A DNA stretch of 22,395 nucleotides from an uncultured Holdemanella sp. (GCF_934772795.1 NZ_CAKVMR010000038.1:1-22395), one strand, 5' to 3'; positions 1 through 7,996 are shown, numbered from the stretch's first letter. Numbers and translations: made by a program. The notes: generated by a model from the letters alone, not told the origin.

Positions 1-169
1 CCGTTTTGGGGTATATGCCGCCCCTTAAATTCTTGGAGAGCAAATTCACCTAACCCCATCCAAATTTATTGCGCCTTTAAAAATGACTGAATTATTTGGA
101 GCTAGACTTTATTGGCATGACAAAACAGACTATTTTAAATAGCCTTGTTTAGTATGGTGTTCTTGTTGG
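1..169. other. Non-coding flank of the IS91-like transposase
   Basis: This stretch lies downstream of the stop codon of the minus-strand transposase remnant. I see no convincing gene in it. Short GC-rich pieces (GGGG near 8-11 and GCCGCCCC near 18-25) contrast with the AT-rich surroundings, so it may be the non-coding 3' end of the same transposable element, but I cannot recognise the exact terminus. Confidence 0.35.
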
Positions 170-1433
170 TTATATTCTTCTTTTATACATTCGAATCATT
201 TCATCAATACATCTTTTTCTGTATGTTCTGTCATTTCTTTTGCCATCCAATGGATTATATGTATAAGTATATTGCATTATGGCTTTACATTTACATTGAA
301 TGGGGTCTTAGGTTAAAAGAATCAATCAAGTGCGTGCGGTATCTGAATTTATTGAGTTTGTTTTTAAGAGATTTGGTTCTAGTTTCACGAGAATAATCCT
401 TATTCTTTTTGATTCCAAGAAGTTCGTGTACTTTGTCCAATGTTTTCTTAGAAGCATTGGCATAGAATCCATAATATCGAGTGGTTAAGAAATGATAGTC
501 TGGTATATGTATAATAAGGCAGTTTATAAAGTCAATCACATTATCTGTGACATCATATCTTTTCTCATCCTTATGATTATTGTAGAACCAGCTGACAGTC
601 TTTGATTCTTTATTGTATTCTGTGATTCTGCTTTCAGCCATGGCAGGTCTACCAGCGTAACGAATGAAGTAGTTTACGCAACCTTGAATATTTTTACTAT
701 TATTTGAATCGTTGTCAGTTGATTTAGATTTGGCATAGACATAGAATCCTTTGGGATGATTCTTATAGAGTCTGTTCTTTTCTTCGGGTTTCTTTAATCC
801 ACCAGCTTCCTGAATGAGTCGAATCAATTCAAACTGAAATGTTTTTCTTAACTTATTAAAATTGAAATGATGGAATGTTTTGATTTTATCTTTTTTAAAG
901 GAATAGATTAGTTCAGGAATAAGACAATGTATGTGTGGATTCCATTTAAGGTCCCTTCCAAAAGTATGTATAGTGGCAATCATGCCAAATTCATTACGTA
1001 TAGGAATGTCTTTGAATATATAGTGTGTATCAGATAGCTTTTTCTTTTTGAGTTTATCAGCAAGAGATTTATTGGTAAGAATGGAAATGGTGTTTCTGGA
1101 AGCAACAAACAATAGATTGAGTCGAATACGATCCTGTCTGAACCAGTTTCTAAGTTCTTCGGGAATAGTAAAGACAATGTGTCTATGAGGGCAGTCAAGA
1201 CAAAAAGAAGTGGCTTTGGCTGCAAGCTGTTTGGCATATTTAATACCACAAGCATTACAGAACCTTGAATGACATGAATGTGGAATGACGTTCCAGTTGT
1301 CACAATCTGTACATTCAAACTGGTCAAAACCAAGATAACATGTGTGGCAAAGAAGGGAGCGTTCTACATTGTCTAAAATACAGGGACGAGCTTTACCAGA
1401 AGCATCTAGTTTTCGAATGTATCCAATGTGAAT
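170..1433 (-). pseudogene. IS91-like (HUH, Y-transposase) transposase, 5'-truncated and frameshifted
   Basis: Remnant of a rolling-circle IS91/IS801-type transposase. The open frame runs on the minus strand from 1433, where a stop codon and no start codon precede it, so the N-terminus is missing. It begins with a cysteine-rich zinc-binding domain (CHTC, CTDC, CHSRFCNACG), followed by CPHRHIVFTIP. The HUH motif appears as WNPHIHCLIPE and the tyrosine region as NYFIRYAGRPAMAESRI. The main frame stops at 291 after FNLRPHSM. Skipping one C of the CCCC run (minus strand, 305-302) restores a second frame of 44 residues, starting PIQCKCKAIMQY and ending MYKRRI, which stops at 170 and carries the family's usual CxC and TYNPL tail. 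The gene is therefore dead twice over: no start and a one-base insertion. A sequencing error in the C run cannot be excluded, but the missing start stands independently. Confidence 0.85.
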
Positions 1434-1482
1434 TTAATGTGAATATGTGAGAATATCAATAAATATCACATATTCACATTGG
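1423..1482. repeat. Long palindrome, probable left-end hairpin of the tnpB element
   Basis: A perfect 15-base inverted repeat, AATGTGAATATGTGA (1436-1450) and TCACATATTCACATT (1466-1480), with a 15-base spacer. A second, overlapping pairing is possible: CCAATGTGAAT (1423-1433) is the exact complement of ATTCACATTGG (1472-1482). The palindrome sits exactly where the transposase reading frame is cut and about 110 bases before tnpB. IS200/IS605 elements carry subterminal hairpins at their ends, so this is the likely left end. A TTTAA at 1433-1437 could be the target motif, which is an inference. Confidence 0.55.
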
Positions 1483-1530
1483 TGATATGATAATAAAAAT
1501 AAAATAATTTACAAAGTCTCAAATCTATCT

Positions 1531-1558
1531 GTTAAACCTGTCTTGAATATAGTATAAT
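1531..1558 (+). promoter_or_regulatory. Candidate tnpB promoter flanked by inverted repeats
   Basis: A perfect -10 TATAAT lies at 1553-1558, with a weak -35 (GTTAAA, 1531-1536) 16 bases upstream. The promoter is bracketed by an 8-base inverted repeat, TCTATCTG (1524-1531) and CAGATAGA (1563-1570), and by CCTGT (about 1537-1541) with ACAGG (about 1572-1576). The latter overlaps the ribosome binding site AGGAGG at 1574-1579. The arrangement could be an operator or a leader hairpin that masks the ribosome binding site. Confidence 0.45.
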
Positions 1559-1588
1559 AGAGTCAGATAGAACAGGAGGACTTGTCTT

Positions 1589-2914
1589 ATGAAGGTATTT
1601 TCGATGTCGCAAAGAATCTATTATAAAGATCTTGAACCAGAAGCTGAATCCATCATTAAAAAGGATCTTGAACTGTATAACTGTATGCTTCATAAGGCAT
1701 TCAAGATCTGTTTTGATCGTGCCTATAAGGATGTTACCTATTCAGATACGGATCAAAGAATGATCAAGTCTTTCTATGGTACAAGTGACTATTTTCCTTT
1801 ATCTGCCATTTATGAGGCCAAGGCTTTGGTGAAAAGTCTTAAATGTCTTGAAAAAGAAAATCAAGATATGATCAAGACTCGTCTTAAAAAGATAAACAAG
1901 AAAATCAAAAAGAACGAGAAACAATTGAAGAAGGCTTTAAAGGAAAAAGAGAAACTGATCAATAGATCCAAGAAAAAGAAATATACAGAAGAAGATTATC
2001 TGTATGAGGTGCAGGTATTGGATCCAAATATCAAAAGATTGAAGAGTATCATTCGTAATCTAAAATTCAGAAGAAACCGTAATGAGTTCAAGCTTAAAAG
2101 AAAGATGCCTTCTGTATGTTTTGGTGGTAAAAAGAATCTAAGAAGTGATTTAGAAACTTTTAGATTCAGAAGACAAAGAAGAATGCTTATTACAGGAAGA
2201 AGACAAGGTAAGTATTCAAACAACCTTTTCAAATTAAATGTTGATAATGATATGGTGACATACCGAAGTACACAAAAAGATATTGTATTCAAGGTGCAGT
2301 TTCATAAGTACAAGGATGAATTGTATGCAAGAGTCAATGAAAAACACAATTCACATGATAAGGCAGTAGCTTATGAATTGATGGATTATGGTGAATACTT
2401 TATTGTGAAAGCTATATTTGAAAAACATATGAATCTTCCAAAGACTAATACATTGTATGGAGCCGTAGGAATCGATATCAATGTTGACCATATAGCCCTT
2501 TGTGAAACCAATATGGATGGAAATATCGTATTGATCAAGAAGTATCCAATCCATAAAGAGAATACAAAGAATAAACGAAATGAAGAACTGTATCAGCTGG
2601 CCATTGAAATCATGGAATTTTGTAAATCCAAGAAGAAGAGTCTGGTAGTGGAAGACTTGAATTTCAAGCAGTTGAAAACTAGAATGCTCTATCGACCTAA
2701 AAAGATGAATAAAACATTATCGAGTTTTGCGTATAAAAAGATATTAGAAAAAGTAGAAAGAAAATGTTTGATGAATGAAGTGGATGTAATTAAAATAGAT
2801 CCAAAAAATACAAGTAAGATTGGAAAAGAAAAGTATACAAAGATCAAAGGATTGAGTGTACATTATTGTGCAGCCTATGTGATCAATCGAAGAGGCATGG
2901 GATTTGTTGACTAA
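1589..2914 (+). CDS. tnpB: TnpB-family RNA-guided nuclease-like protein (IS200/IS605 accessory protein), possibly C-terminally truncated
   Basis: A 441-residue TnpB/OrfB-type protein, the transposon-borne relative of Cas12. The first 80 residues form the N-terminal region, then a lysine-rich, coiled-coil-like stretch covers about 84-170. The RuvC-like core follows: GIDIN with Asp296 (RuvC-I), SLVVEDLNF with Glu355 (RuvC-II), and DPKNTSKIG to VHYCAAYVINRRGMG (404-438, RuvC-III area). The CxxC zinc ribbon usual between RuvC-II and RuvC-III is absent, and the aspartate normally before the AA pair is replaced by Ser423/His425. This occurs in a known TnpB-related subgroup, so activity cannot be judged by eye. 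No tnpA is present. The protein ends unusually soon after RRGMGF, and protein-like sequence continues in another frame downstream. AGGAGG nine bases upstream supports the start at 1589. Confidence 0.85.
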   Translation: MKVFSMSQRIYYKDLEPEAESIIKKDLELYNCMLHKAFKICFDRAYKDVTYSDTDQRMIKSFYGTSDYFPLSAIYEAKALVKSLKCLEKENQDMIKTRLKKINKKIKKNEKQLKKALKEKEKLINRSKKKKYTEEDYLYEVQVLDPNIKRLKSIIRNLKFRRNRNEFKLKRKMPSVCFGGKKNLRSDLETFRFRRQRRMLITGRRQGKYSNNLFKLNVDNDMVTYRSTQKDIVFKVQFHKYKDELYARVNEKHNSHDKAVAYELMDYGEYFIVKAIFEKHMNLPKTNTLYGAVGIDINVDHIALCETNMDGNIVLIKKYPIHKENTKNKRNEELYQLAIEIMEFCKSKKKSLVVEDLNFKQLKTRMLYRPKKMNKTLSSFAYKKILEKVERKCLMNEVDVIKIDPKNTSKIGKEKYTKIKGLSVHYCAAYVINRRGMGFVD

Positions 2915-3158
2915 ATAAAGATAAATAATCAGAACCAGAAGTTTATGATATCTTACTGGATGATAGATACATAGATCATGGATGAAATTCTGAAGTGTTT
3001 ATAAATAAAGCATACAATAAAAACTCCATCGATAAAGACTGAATGGATCGGGATACCGAATGATTCAGAAAGATGGAGTGGATATTGAAATGTTACCGGA
3101 CGACTGGAAACGAACCGGGCACGTCATTTAGTCGTGTGACTTTTTTGCAGAAAAAGTC
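2915..3158 (+). ncRNA. Candidate omega RNA / right end of the tnpB element
   Basis: In IS200/IS605 elements the guide (omega) RNA overlaps the 3' end of tnpB and runs to the right end of the element. This stretch has the expected structure: ACGACT (about 3099-3104) pairs with AGTCGT (about 3129-3134), two CCGG tetramers lie between or beside them, and GACTTTTT (3138-3145) pairs with AAAAAGTC (3151-3158). It also holds decayed coding-like pieces, such as PEVYDILLDDRYIDHG in the -1 frame just after the tnpB stop, so part may be a broken tnpB C-terminus. The exact RNA boundaries and right end cannot be fixed from one copy. Confidence 0.35.
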
Positions 3159-3173
3159 TTTCTTGGAGGACAT

Positions 3174-3557
3174 ATGAAAATTTCAAATTATTTTGCGAAA
3201 GAAAAAATGGAGGATGCTTCCTTTATTCAAATGTTTATAGAAAAATTGAATGATTTAACGGATGAAGATATTTGTTGGGCTAATTCCGATTTAAATGAAG
3301 ATAATGAGAATGTTCAATCTTTATTGATGGAAATGGTGCTTTCTTTTTATGCGACAGATTTAGTAGATATGAAAGATTATGAGACGTATCTAGTAGATAA
3401 AGAATATCAATCTATGTCATTTAAAGAGCTTCAGGCATCATTGATTCAATTATTTCATAATGATAGAGTGCATCCAGATAGTCTGATTCATAATGGAATC
3501 GGAAAAAAAGAATTGGTAAAAATATTAGTAGAAATGAAAAAGCGTATGAGTCATTAG
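3174..3557 (+). CDS. Hypothetical small acidic protein
   Basis: Encodes 127 residues with no family I recognise. It has no signal peptide or membrane segment. It is helical and rich in Asp, Glu, Met and Leu (for example LTDEDICWANSDLNEDNEN near 28-46), which suggests a soluble cytoplasmic protein. GGAGG lies seven bases before the ATG, a good ribosome binding site. The gene is followed at once by an intrinsic terminator, so it is a single-gene unit. Its upstream edge touches the presumed right end of the tnpB element, only some 15 bases from the hairpin at 3138-3158, so its native promoter may have been displaced by the insertion. Confidence 0.7.
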   Translation: MKISNYFAKEKMEDASFIQMFIEKLNDLTDEDICWANSDLNEDNENVQSLLMEMVLSFYATDLVDMKDYETYLVDKEYQSMSFKELQASLIQLFHNDRVHPDSLIHNGIGKKELVKILVEMKKRMSH

Positions 3558-3559
3558 TG

Positions 3560-3590
3560 CATCCAAGTTTGAGGACTTGGATGTTTTCTT
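3560..3590 (+). terminator. Intrinsic terminator after the hypothetical gene
   Basis: A nine-base perfect stem, CATCCAAGT (3560-3568) and ACTTGGATG (3575-3583), with a six-base loop is followed by TTTTCTT. It separates the small gene from murI. Confidence 0.8.
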
Positions 3591-3605
3591 TATACGTTGT
3601 ATAAT
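3577..3605 (+). promoter_or_regulatory. Candidate promoter of the murI operon
   Basis: TATAAT at 3600-3605 is a perfect -10. The best -35 at 17-base spacing, TTGGAT (3577-3582), lies inside the 3' arm of the preceding terminator. The -10 is convincing; the -35 is weak. Confidence 0.45.
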
Positions 3606-3632
3606 TGAAAAGATGGAAAAGGAGCGTTTTGT

Positions 3633-4409
3633 ATGAATTCAAAAAGTCCAATAGGTGTTTTTGATTCGGGATTAGGTGGAATTAGTGTTTTACATACGAT
3701 GCATAGTTTACTTCCTAATGAAAATCTGATTTATTTGGGAGATAGTAAATATAATCCTTATGGAACAAAGACAAAAGAAGAAATCACAAAGCGTTGTGTT
3801 GCGATATGTGATGAATTGATATCTCATGATGTAAAGGCAATTGTCATTGCGTGCAATACGGCAACGAGTGCTTGTGTTAAGCTTCTAAGAGAAAAGTATG
3901 ATGTGGATATTATTGGTATGGAACCGGCGTTAAAGGTGGCATGCGATCGAGGTGAACATCAGCGTATTGCGGTATGGGCAACTCAACTTACTTTATCAGA
4001 AAAGAAGTTTGCGGATTTGATGAATCGATTTAAGGATGAACATCATATTATAAAGGTGCCTTGTCCAGAACTTGTAAGGATGGTTGAAGACAATAAACTT
4101 GATGATGCCAATCTTGTAGAGTCTTGCTTGAAAGAATATTTAGAAGCGAGTGACTACAAAAATCTAGATAGTATTGTATTAGGCTGTACGCATTTTCCTT
4201 TTTATACGAAATATTTGGAAAAGCTTTGTCCTAATGTTCATATTATTGAAGGAAGTGTGGGCACGACTTTACATACAAAAGATTTGTTGGAACAAAAAGG
4301 CTTGTTGAATACAAGTTGTGAAGAAGGTCAAATCACATGGATGAATACGATGGATTCAAAAATTGAATTGTCAAAATGCTTATTTAAAAAATTGGAGGTA
4401 GAGTTATGA
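3633..4409 (+). CDS. murI: Glutamate racemase
   Basis: Converts L-glutamate to D-glutamate for peptidoglycan synthesis in the cytoplasm, without cofactor. The 258-residue length is normal for the family. The N-terminal signature GVFDSGLGG places Asp11 and Ser12. The two catalytic cysteines are Cys74 in ACNTATSA and Cys185 in LGCTHFP, with His187. A plausible ribosome binding site (AAAGGAG) lies upstream of the ATG at 3633. It is the first gene of the run ending at 7959, and its stop overlaps the next start as ATGA. Identification is firm from motifs and length. Confidence 0.96.
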   Translation: MNSKSPIGVFDSGLGGISVLHTMHSLLPNENLIYLGDSKYNPYGTKTKEEITKRCVAICDELISHDVKAIVIACNTATSACVKLLREKYDVDIIGMEPALKVACDRGEHQRIAVWATQLTLSEKKFADLMNRFKDEHHIIKVPCPELVRMVEDNKLDDANLVESCLKEYLEASDYKNLDSIVLGCTHFPFYTKYLEKLCPNVHIIEGSVGTTLHTKDLLEQKGLLNTSCEEGQITWMNTMDSKIELSKCLFKKLEVEL

Positions 4410-5785
4410 GTGAAGTAGTTTGGAATACATATTCAAAAGAAGAATTTAATGATGTAATGAAATTTAGCGATGGATATATTGATTTCTTATCCGATTCTAA
4501 AACGGAAAGAGCTTGTGTAAAAAATGCGATCGCATTAGCGAAATCTTATGGCTATCGTGATATTAAAGAGGTTATTGAAAATAAAGAGATTTTAAAAGCA
4601 CAGGACAAAGTGTATGTAAATATGATGAATAAGTCGATTGCGTTAATGCACATTGGTTCAAATCCATTGGAAAATGGTATGAACATTTTAGGTGCTCATA
4701 TTGATAGTCCTCGTTTGGATCTTAAACAAAATCCATTGTATGAAGATGGAAACATTGCTTATTTGGATACACACTATTATGGTGGTGTTAAAAAGTATCA
4801 ATGGGTGACTTTGCCTTTGGCAATTCATGGTGTTGTTTGTTTGAAAGATGGAACAACTGTAGATGTAGCAATTGGAGATAGAGAAAGTGATCCAGTATTT
4901 GTGATTAGTGATTTATTGATTCATTTAAGTGCAGATCAATTACAGAAAAAGGCAAATGAAGTGATTGCCGGTGAAGATTTAAATGTAACTGTTGGATCTA
5001 TTCCTTTAGAAAATGAAGAGAAAGATGCAGTAAAGGCCAATGTTGCTAAAATTTTAAAATCAACATATGGCTTTGAAGAAGAAGACTTCATTTCTGCTGA
5101 ATTAGAAGTTGTTCCTGCAGGACGTGCTAGAAGCTGTGGATTTGATTCAAGTATGGTATTAGGTTATGGACATGATGATCGTATTTGTGCTTATACAAGT
5201 TTAATGGCTCAATTAGAAGCAGAAAATGTAAAACGTACTGCTGTTTGTTTATTAGTGGATAAAGAAGAAGTTGGATCTCAAGGTGCGACTGGTATGCACT
5301 CTATGTTCTTTGAAAACTTTGTTGCAGAAGTTATGGATCGTATGGGTGATTATTCGGCATTAAGTGTGAAACGTGCAATGATGAATTCAATCATGTTGTC
5401 TAGTGATGTAAGTGCTGCACATGATCCAATTTACGCTTCAGCATCAAGTCCAAGAAATCAAGCTGAATTTGGTAAAGGTATCGTATTCAACAAATATACA
5501 GGAGCTCGTGGAAAGAGCGGATGTAACGATGCGAATGCAGAATATATCGCATTGATTCGTCGTATTATGGATGGTCACAATGTAGCTTGGCAAACAAGTG
5601 AACTAGGAAAAGTAGACCAAGGCGGTGGAGGAACAATCGCTTATATTTTGGCTAATTATGGAATGCAAGTCATTGACTGTGGTGTAGCTTTACATAATAT
5701 GCATGCGCCTTTTGAATTGGCAAGTAAAGCTGATATCTATGAAGCGAAAAAAGGATATGCAGCATTCTTGACTTATGAAGGATAA
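4406..5785 (+). CDS. M18 family aminopeptidase (aspartyl-aminopeptidase type)
   Basis: A 459-residue cytosolic dinuclear zinc exopeptidase of family M18, which removes N-terminal (often acidic) residues from peptides. Metal and catalytic signatures are all present: GAHIDSPRLD (His98, Asp100), GHDDR (Asp258 region), DKEEVGSQG (Glu287/Glu288), SSDVSAAHDP (Asp334) and LHNMHAPFE (His433). The length matches the family. The start overlaps the murI stop by four bases (ATGA), indicating translational coupling. Linkage to murI looks operonic rather than functional. Substrate preference cannot be read from the sequence. Confidence 0.93.
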   Translation: MSEVVWNTYSKEEFNDVMKFSDGYIDFLSDSKTERACVKNAIALAKSYGYRDIKEVIENKEILKAQDKVYVNMMNKSIALMHIGSNPLENGMNILGAHIDSPRLDLKQNPLYEDGNIAYLDTHYYGGVKKYQWVTLPLAIHGVVCLKDGTTVDVAIGDRESDPVFVISDLLIHLSADQLQKKANEVIAGEDLNVTVGSIPLENEEKDAVKANVAKILKSTYGFEEEDFISAELEVVPAGRARSCGFDSSMVLGYGHDDRICAYTSLMAQLEAENVKRTAVCLLVDKEEVGSQGATGMHSMFFENFVAEVMDRMGDYSALSVKRAMMNSIMLSSDVSAAHDPIYASASSPRNQAEFGKGIVFNKYTGARGKSGCNDANAEYIALIRRIMDGHNVAWQTSELGKVDQGGGGTIAYILANYGMQVIDCGVALHNMHAPFELASKADIYEAKKGYAAFLTYEG

Positions 5786-5788
5786 TTT

Positions 5789-6622
5789 ATGGAACCAGTA
5801 ACTTTGATTGCGACGGATTTAGATGGAACGTTTTTGAATTCAAAAAAGCAAGTATCGGATATCAATCGTGAAGCAATATCAAAATTGAAAAATTACGGAA
5901 TTTTATTTGGTATCGCATCTGGACGTCCGGTAGAGACAGTTCGTGCGATGTTGAAAAAATGGGAAATTGAAGATAGTGTTAGTTTCATCATGGGAATGAA
6001 TGGTGGCGTTGTATATGATTTAAGACAACGTACCAAAGAAGAATATCATGTTCTTGATGGTGAGGTCGTTTTGGACGTAATTCATTTTTTCGAAGATTTA
6101 GATGTTGATTTCTGGATCTTAGAGGGTGCAACACGTTATACAAATCGTACAAGTATTGAAACGCAGGAACATGCACGTATTTTTGGTGAAACAGAAATTG
6201 AAATTGATCTTGAACCATATCTAGAGAATAATACATGCAACAAGCTGATTATTCATTGTGATAAAGAGTATATGCCGATTGTATTAGAACGTGCTAGACA
6301 ATATAAGAATGAGGCTTGTGTGGGTTTTTTAACGGCCGATAACTTATTCGAATATGTAGATCCTAGAATCAATAAAGGATATGGGATTGAAAAGGTAGCT
6401 AAGCATTTTGGTGTCAAACTTGAAAACTGTGTGGCTTTTGGGGATGAACAAAACGATAAGGAAATGCTTGAAAAAGTCGGTATGGGTGTATGTATGAAAA
6501 ATGGCTCACAGGATGTTAAAGAATGCAGTGCATTTGTCAGTCCTTATACAAATGATGAAAGTGCAGTGGGTCGTTTTATTGAGGAGAATGTTTTTAAGGA
6601 GGAAATGGATGTCATACTTTGA
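5789..6622 (+). CDS. Cof-type HAD-IIB family phosphatase
   Basis: A 277-residue haloacid-dehalogenase hydrolase of the Cof/YidA type, which dephosphorylates small phosphorylated metabolites in the cytoplasm. Motif I is ATDLDGTF near residues 8-15 with the nucleophile and acid aspartates. Motif II is the SGR following FGIA. Motif IV is FGDEQNDKEML near 214-224. The C2B cap lies between them. It starts three bases after the aminopeptidase stop. Its last 14 bases overlap the start of thyA, whose ribosome binding site lies within this gene. The natural substrate is unknown, as for most members of the family. Confidence 0.92.
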   Translation: MEPVTLIATDLDGTFLNSKKQVSDINREAISKLKNYGILFGIASGRPVETVRAMLKKWEIEDSVSFIMGMNGGVVYDLRQRTKEEYHVLDGEVVLDVIHFFEDLDVDFWILEGATRYTNRTSIETQEHARIFGETEIEIDLEPYLENNTCNKLIIHCDKEYMPIVLERARQYKNEACVGFLTADNLFEYVDPRINKGYGIEKVAKHFGVKLENCVAFGDEQNDKEMLEKVGMGVCMKNGSQDVKECSAFVSPYTNDESAVGRFIEENVFKEEMDVIL

Positions 6623-7472
6623 TGATGTATATTGTGGATTATGCAAAGATATCTTAGAAAATGGAGTTCAAGTACATAATCGTACTGGCATTGATACAGT
6701 TAAAGTTCCAAGTGCACATTTTCATTTGGATCTATCTAAAGAATTTCCTATTTTGACGACAAAACAGTTATTTATTCGTCAAGCAGTTACAGAAATGCTT
6801 TGGATCTATCAGGCTCAAAGTAATGATGTTAGATGGCTTCAAGAAAGAAATGTTCATATCTGGGATAAATGGGAAATCAATGAAGATGGGGACTGGATTG
6901 ATGAGAATACGGGAAAAGTATTAAAACATTTTGATCCAAGTTTTGCCCATACCATTGGTACGGCTTATGGATATATTGTAAAAAAATATGATTTGATGAA
7001 TAAATTATTGAATTCATTAAAAAATGATAAGGAAGATCGCAGACGTGTTATCTCATTATGGCAGGATAGCGAATTAGATACGGCTGTACTTCCTAGTTGT
7101 GTATGGAGTTCAGAATGGGATGTAACGGATGGAAAGTTAAATATTTGGGTACACCAAAGAAGTTGTGATGTTCCATTAGGACTGCCATTTAATGTTACTC
7201 AATATGCAGTTTTATTGATGATGGTTGCTCAGGTGACTGGACTTGAGCCAGGTACGATCGATTGGTCAATCAAAGATGCACATATTTATGTGAATCAAAT
7301 TGATGGAATCAAAGAACAATTGAATCGTTATGAAACAAAAGGTTCATTGCCTGCACCTAAGTTGTGGTTGAATCCGGATATTCGAGATTTCTATGCGTTT
7401 GATCCAAAGAATGATGTGAAGCTGATTGGCTATGAGCACATGGGGAAAATTAGTTTCCCTTTAGCACAATAG
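6609..7472 (+). CDS. thyA: Thymidylate synthase (ThyA type)
   Basis: Methylates dUMP to dTMP using methylene-tetrahydrofolate and releases dihydrofolate. The frame is open further upstream, but the start is placed at 6609 (MSYFDD), because AAGGAGG at 6596-6602 lies six bases before it and homologues begin here. This gives 287 residues. Signatures are RRRVISLWQ (phosphate-binding arginines near 144-146), the nucleophile Cys164 in LPSCVW, QRSCDVPLGLPFN near 183-194, and the DAHIYVNQ segment. The usual LPPC is LPSC here, a known variant. It overlaps the HAD gene by 14 bases and is seven bases from folA, whose product recycles the dihydrofolate made. Confidence 0.97.
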   Translation: MSYFDDVYCGLCKDILENGVQVHNRTGIDTVKVPSAHFHLDLSKEFPILTTKQLFIRQAVTEMLWIYQAQSNDVRWLQERNVHIWDKWEINEDGDWIDENTGKVLKHFDPSFAHTIGTAYGYIVKKYDLMNKLLNSLKNDKEDRRRVISLWQDSELDTAVLPSCVWSSEWDVTDGKLNIWVHQRSCDVPLGLPFNVTQYAVLLMMVAQVTGLEPGTIDWSIKDAHIYVNQIDGIKEQLNRYETKGSLPAPKLWLNPDIRDFYAFDPKNDVKLIGYEHMGKISFPLAQ

Positions 7473-7479
7473 GAGAATT

Positions 7480-7959
7480 ATGAAATTAACATTGATTGCG
7501 GCGATTGGTAAAAATCGTGAATTAGGAAAAAACAATGATATGATTTGGCATTTGCCTCAGGATTTGAAGTTTTTTCGTAAGCAGACTTCGGGACATACAA
7601 TTGTGATGGGAAGAAAAACATTTGAAAGTCTTCCAGGTATGTTACCTAAACGTCATCATGTCGTGATTTCGCGTTCGTGTTCAGATTTAGGTGAAGGCAT
7701 TGAAATGTGTTCGAGTGTTGAAGAATTTATAAAGCGATACAAAGATGTGGATGATGAAATCTATTGTATTGGTGGAGGCATGATTTATAGTGAGATGTTA
7801 GCGTATGCAGATAAGCTAATCTTAACCGAGATTGATGCCCAAGCGGATGCCGAGGTTTATTTTCCTGAATTTGACAAGTCTTTGTATAAAAAAACAATAC
7901 TATCTGATATTGAAGAGAATGGAATTCACTATCAACATGTTGAATATGCTTTAAAATAA
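7480..7959 (+). CDS. folA: Dihydrofolate reductase
   Basis: Reduces dihydrofolate to tetrahydrofolate with NADPH. The 159-residue length is typical of chromosomal DHFR. Visible motifs are LIAAIGKNRELGKNNDMIWHLPQDL with the active-site acid Asp28, GHTIVMGRKTFESLP (NADPH binding) near 38-52, and CIGGGMIY near 96-103. An AGGAG site precedes the ATG. It directly follows thyA, the classic pairing, and is the last gene of the operon, closed by the terminator at 7966. It looks like the housekeeping enzyme rather than a mobile trimethoprim-resistance type. Confidence 0.96.
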   Translation: MKLTLIAAIGKNRELGKNNDMIWHLPQDLKFFRKQTSGHTIVMGRKTFESLPGMLPKRHHVVISRSCSDLGEGIEMCSSVEEFIKRYKDVDDEIYCIGGGMIYSEMLAYADKLILTEIDAQADAEVYFPEFDKSLYKKTILSDIEENGIHYQHVEYALK

Positions 7960-7965
7960 CCATTT

Positions 7966-7996
7966 GCAGAGAATTTTTATGATTCTCTGCTTTTTT
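7966..7996 (+). terminator. Intrinsic terminator after folA
   Basis: A perfect nine-base stem, GCAGAGAAT (7966-7974) and ATTCTCTGC (7982-7990), with a seven-base loop and six T residues (7991-7996). It ends the murI-folA operon and marks the upstream border of the pilus-like operon. Confidence 0.92.

Noticed and set aside
145..396. Plus-strand open frame of 83 codons at the left edge
   Set aside because: It is antisense to the tail of the transposase remnant, is rich in Phe/Tyr as reversed coding sequence often is, and lacks a ribosome binding site.
980..1333. Minus-strand open frame over the transposase zinc-binding domain
   Set aside because: It is in another frame. The true frame shows the cysteine knuckles and continues into the HUH domain.
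6501..6608. Upstream extension of thyA
   Set aside because: It overlaps the HAD gene deeply, and the ribosome binding site and family alignment both point to 6609.
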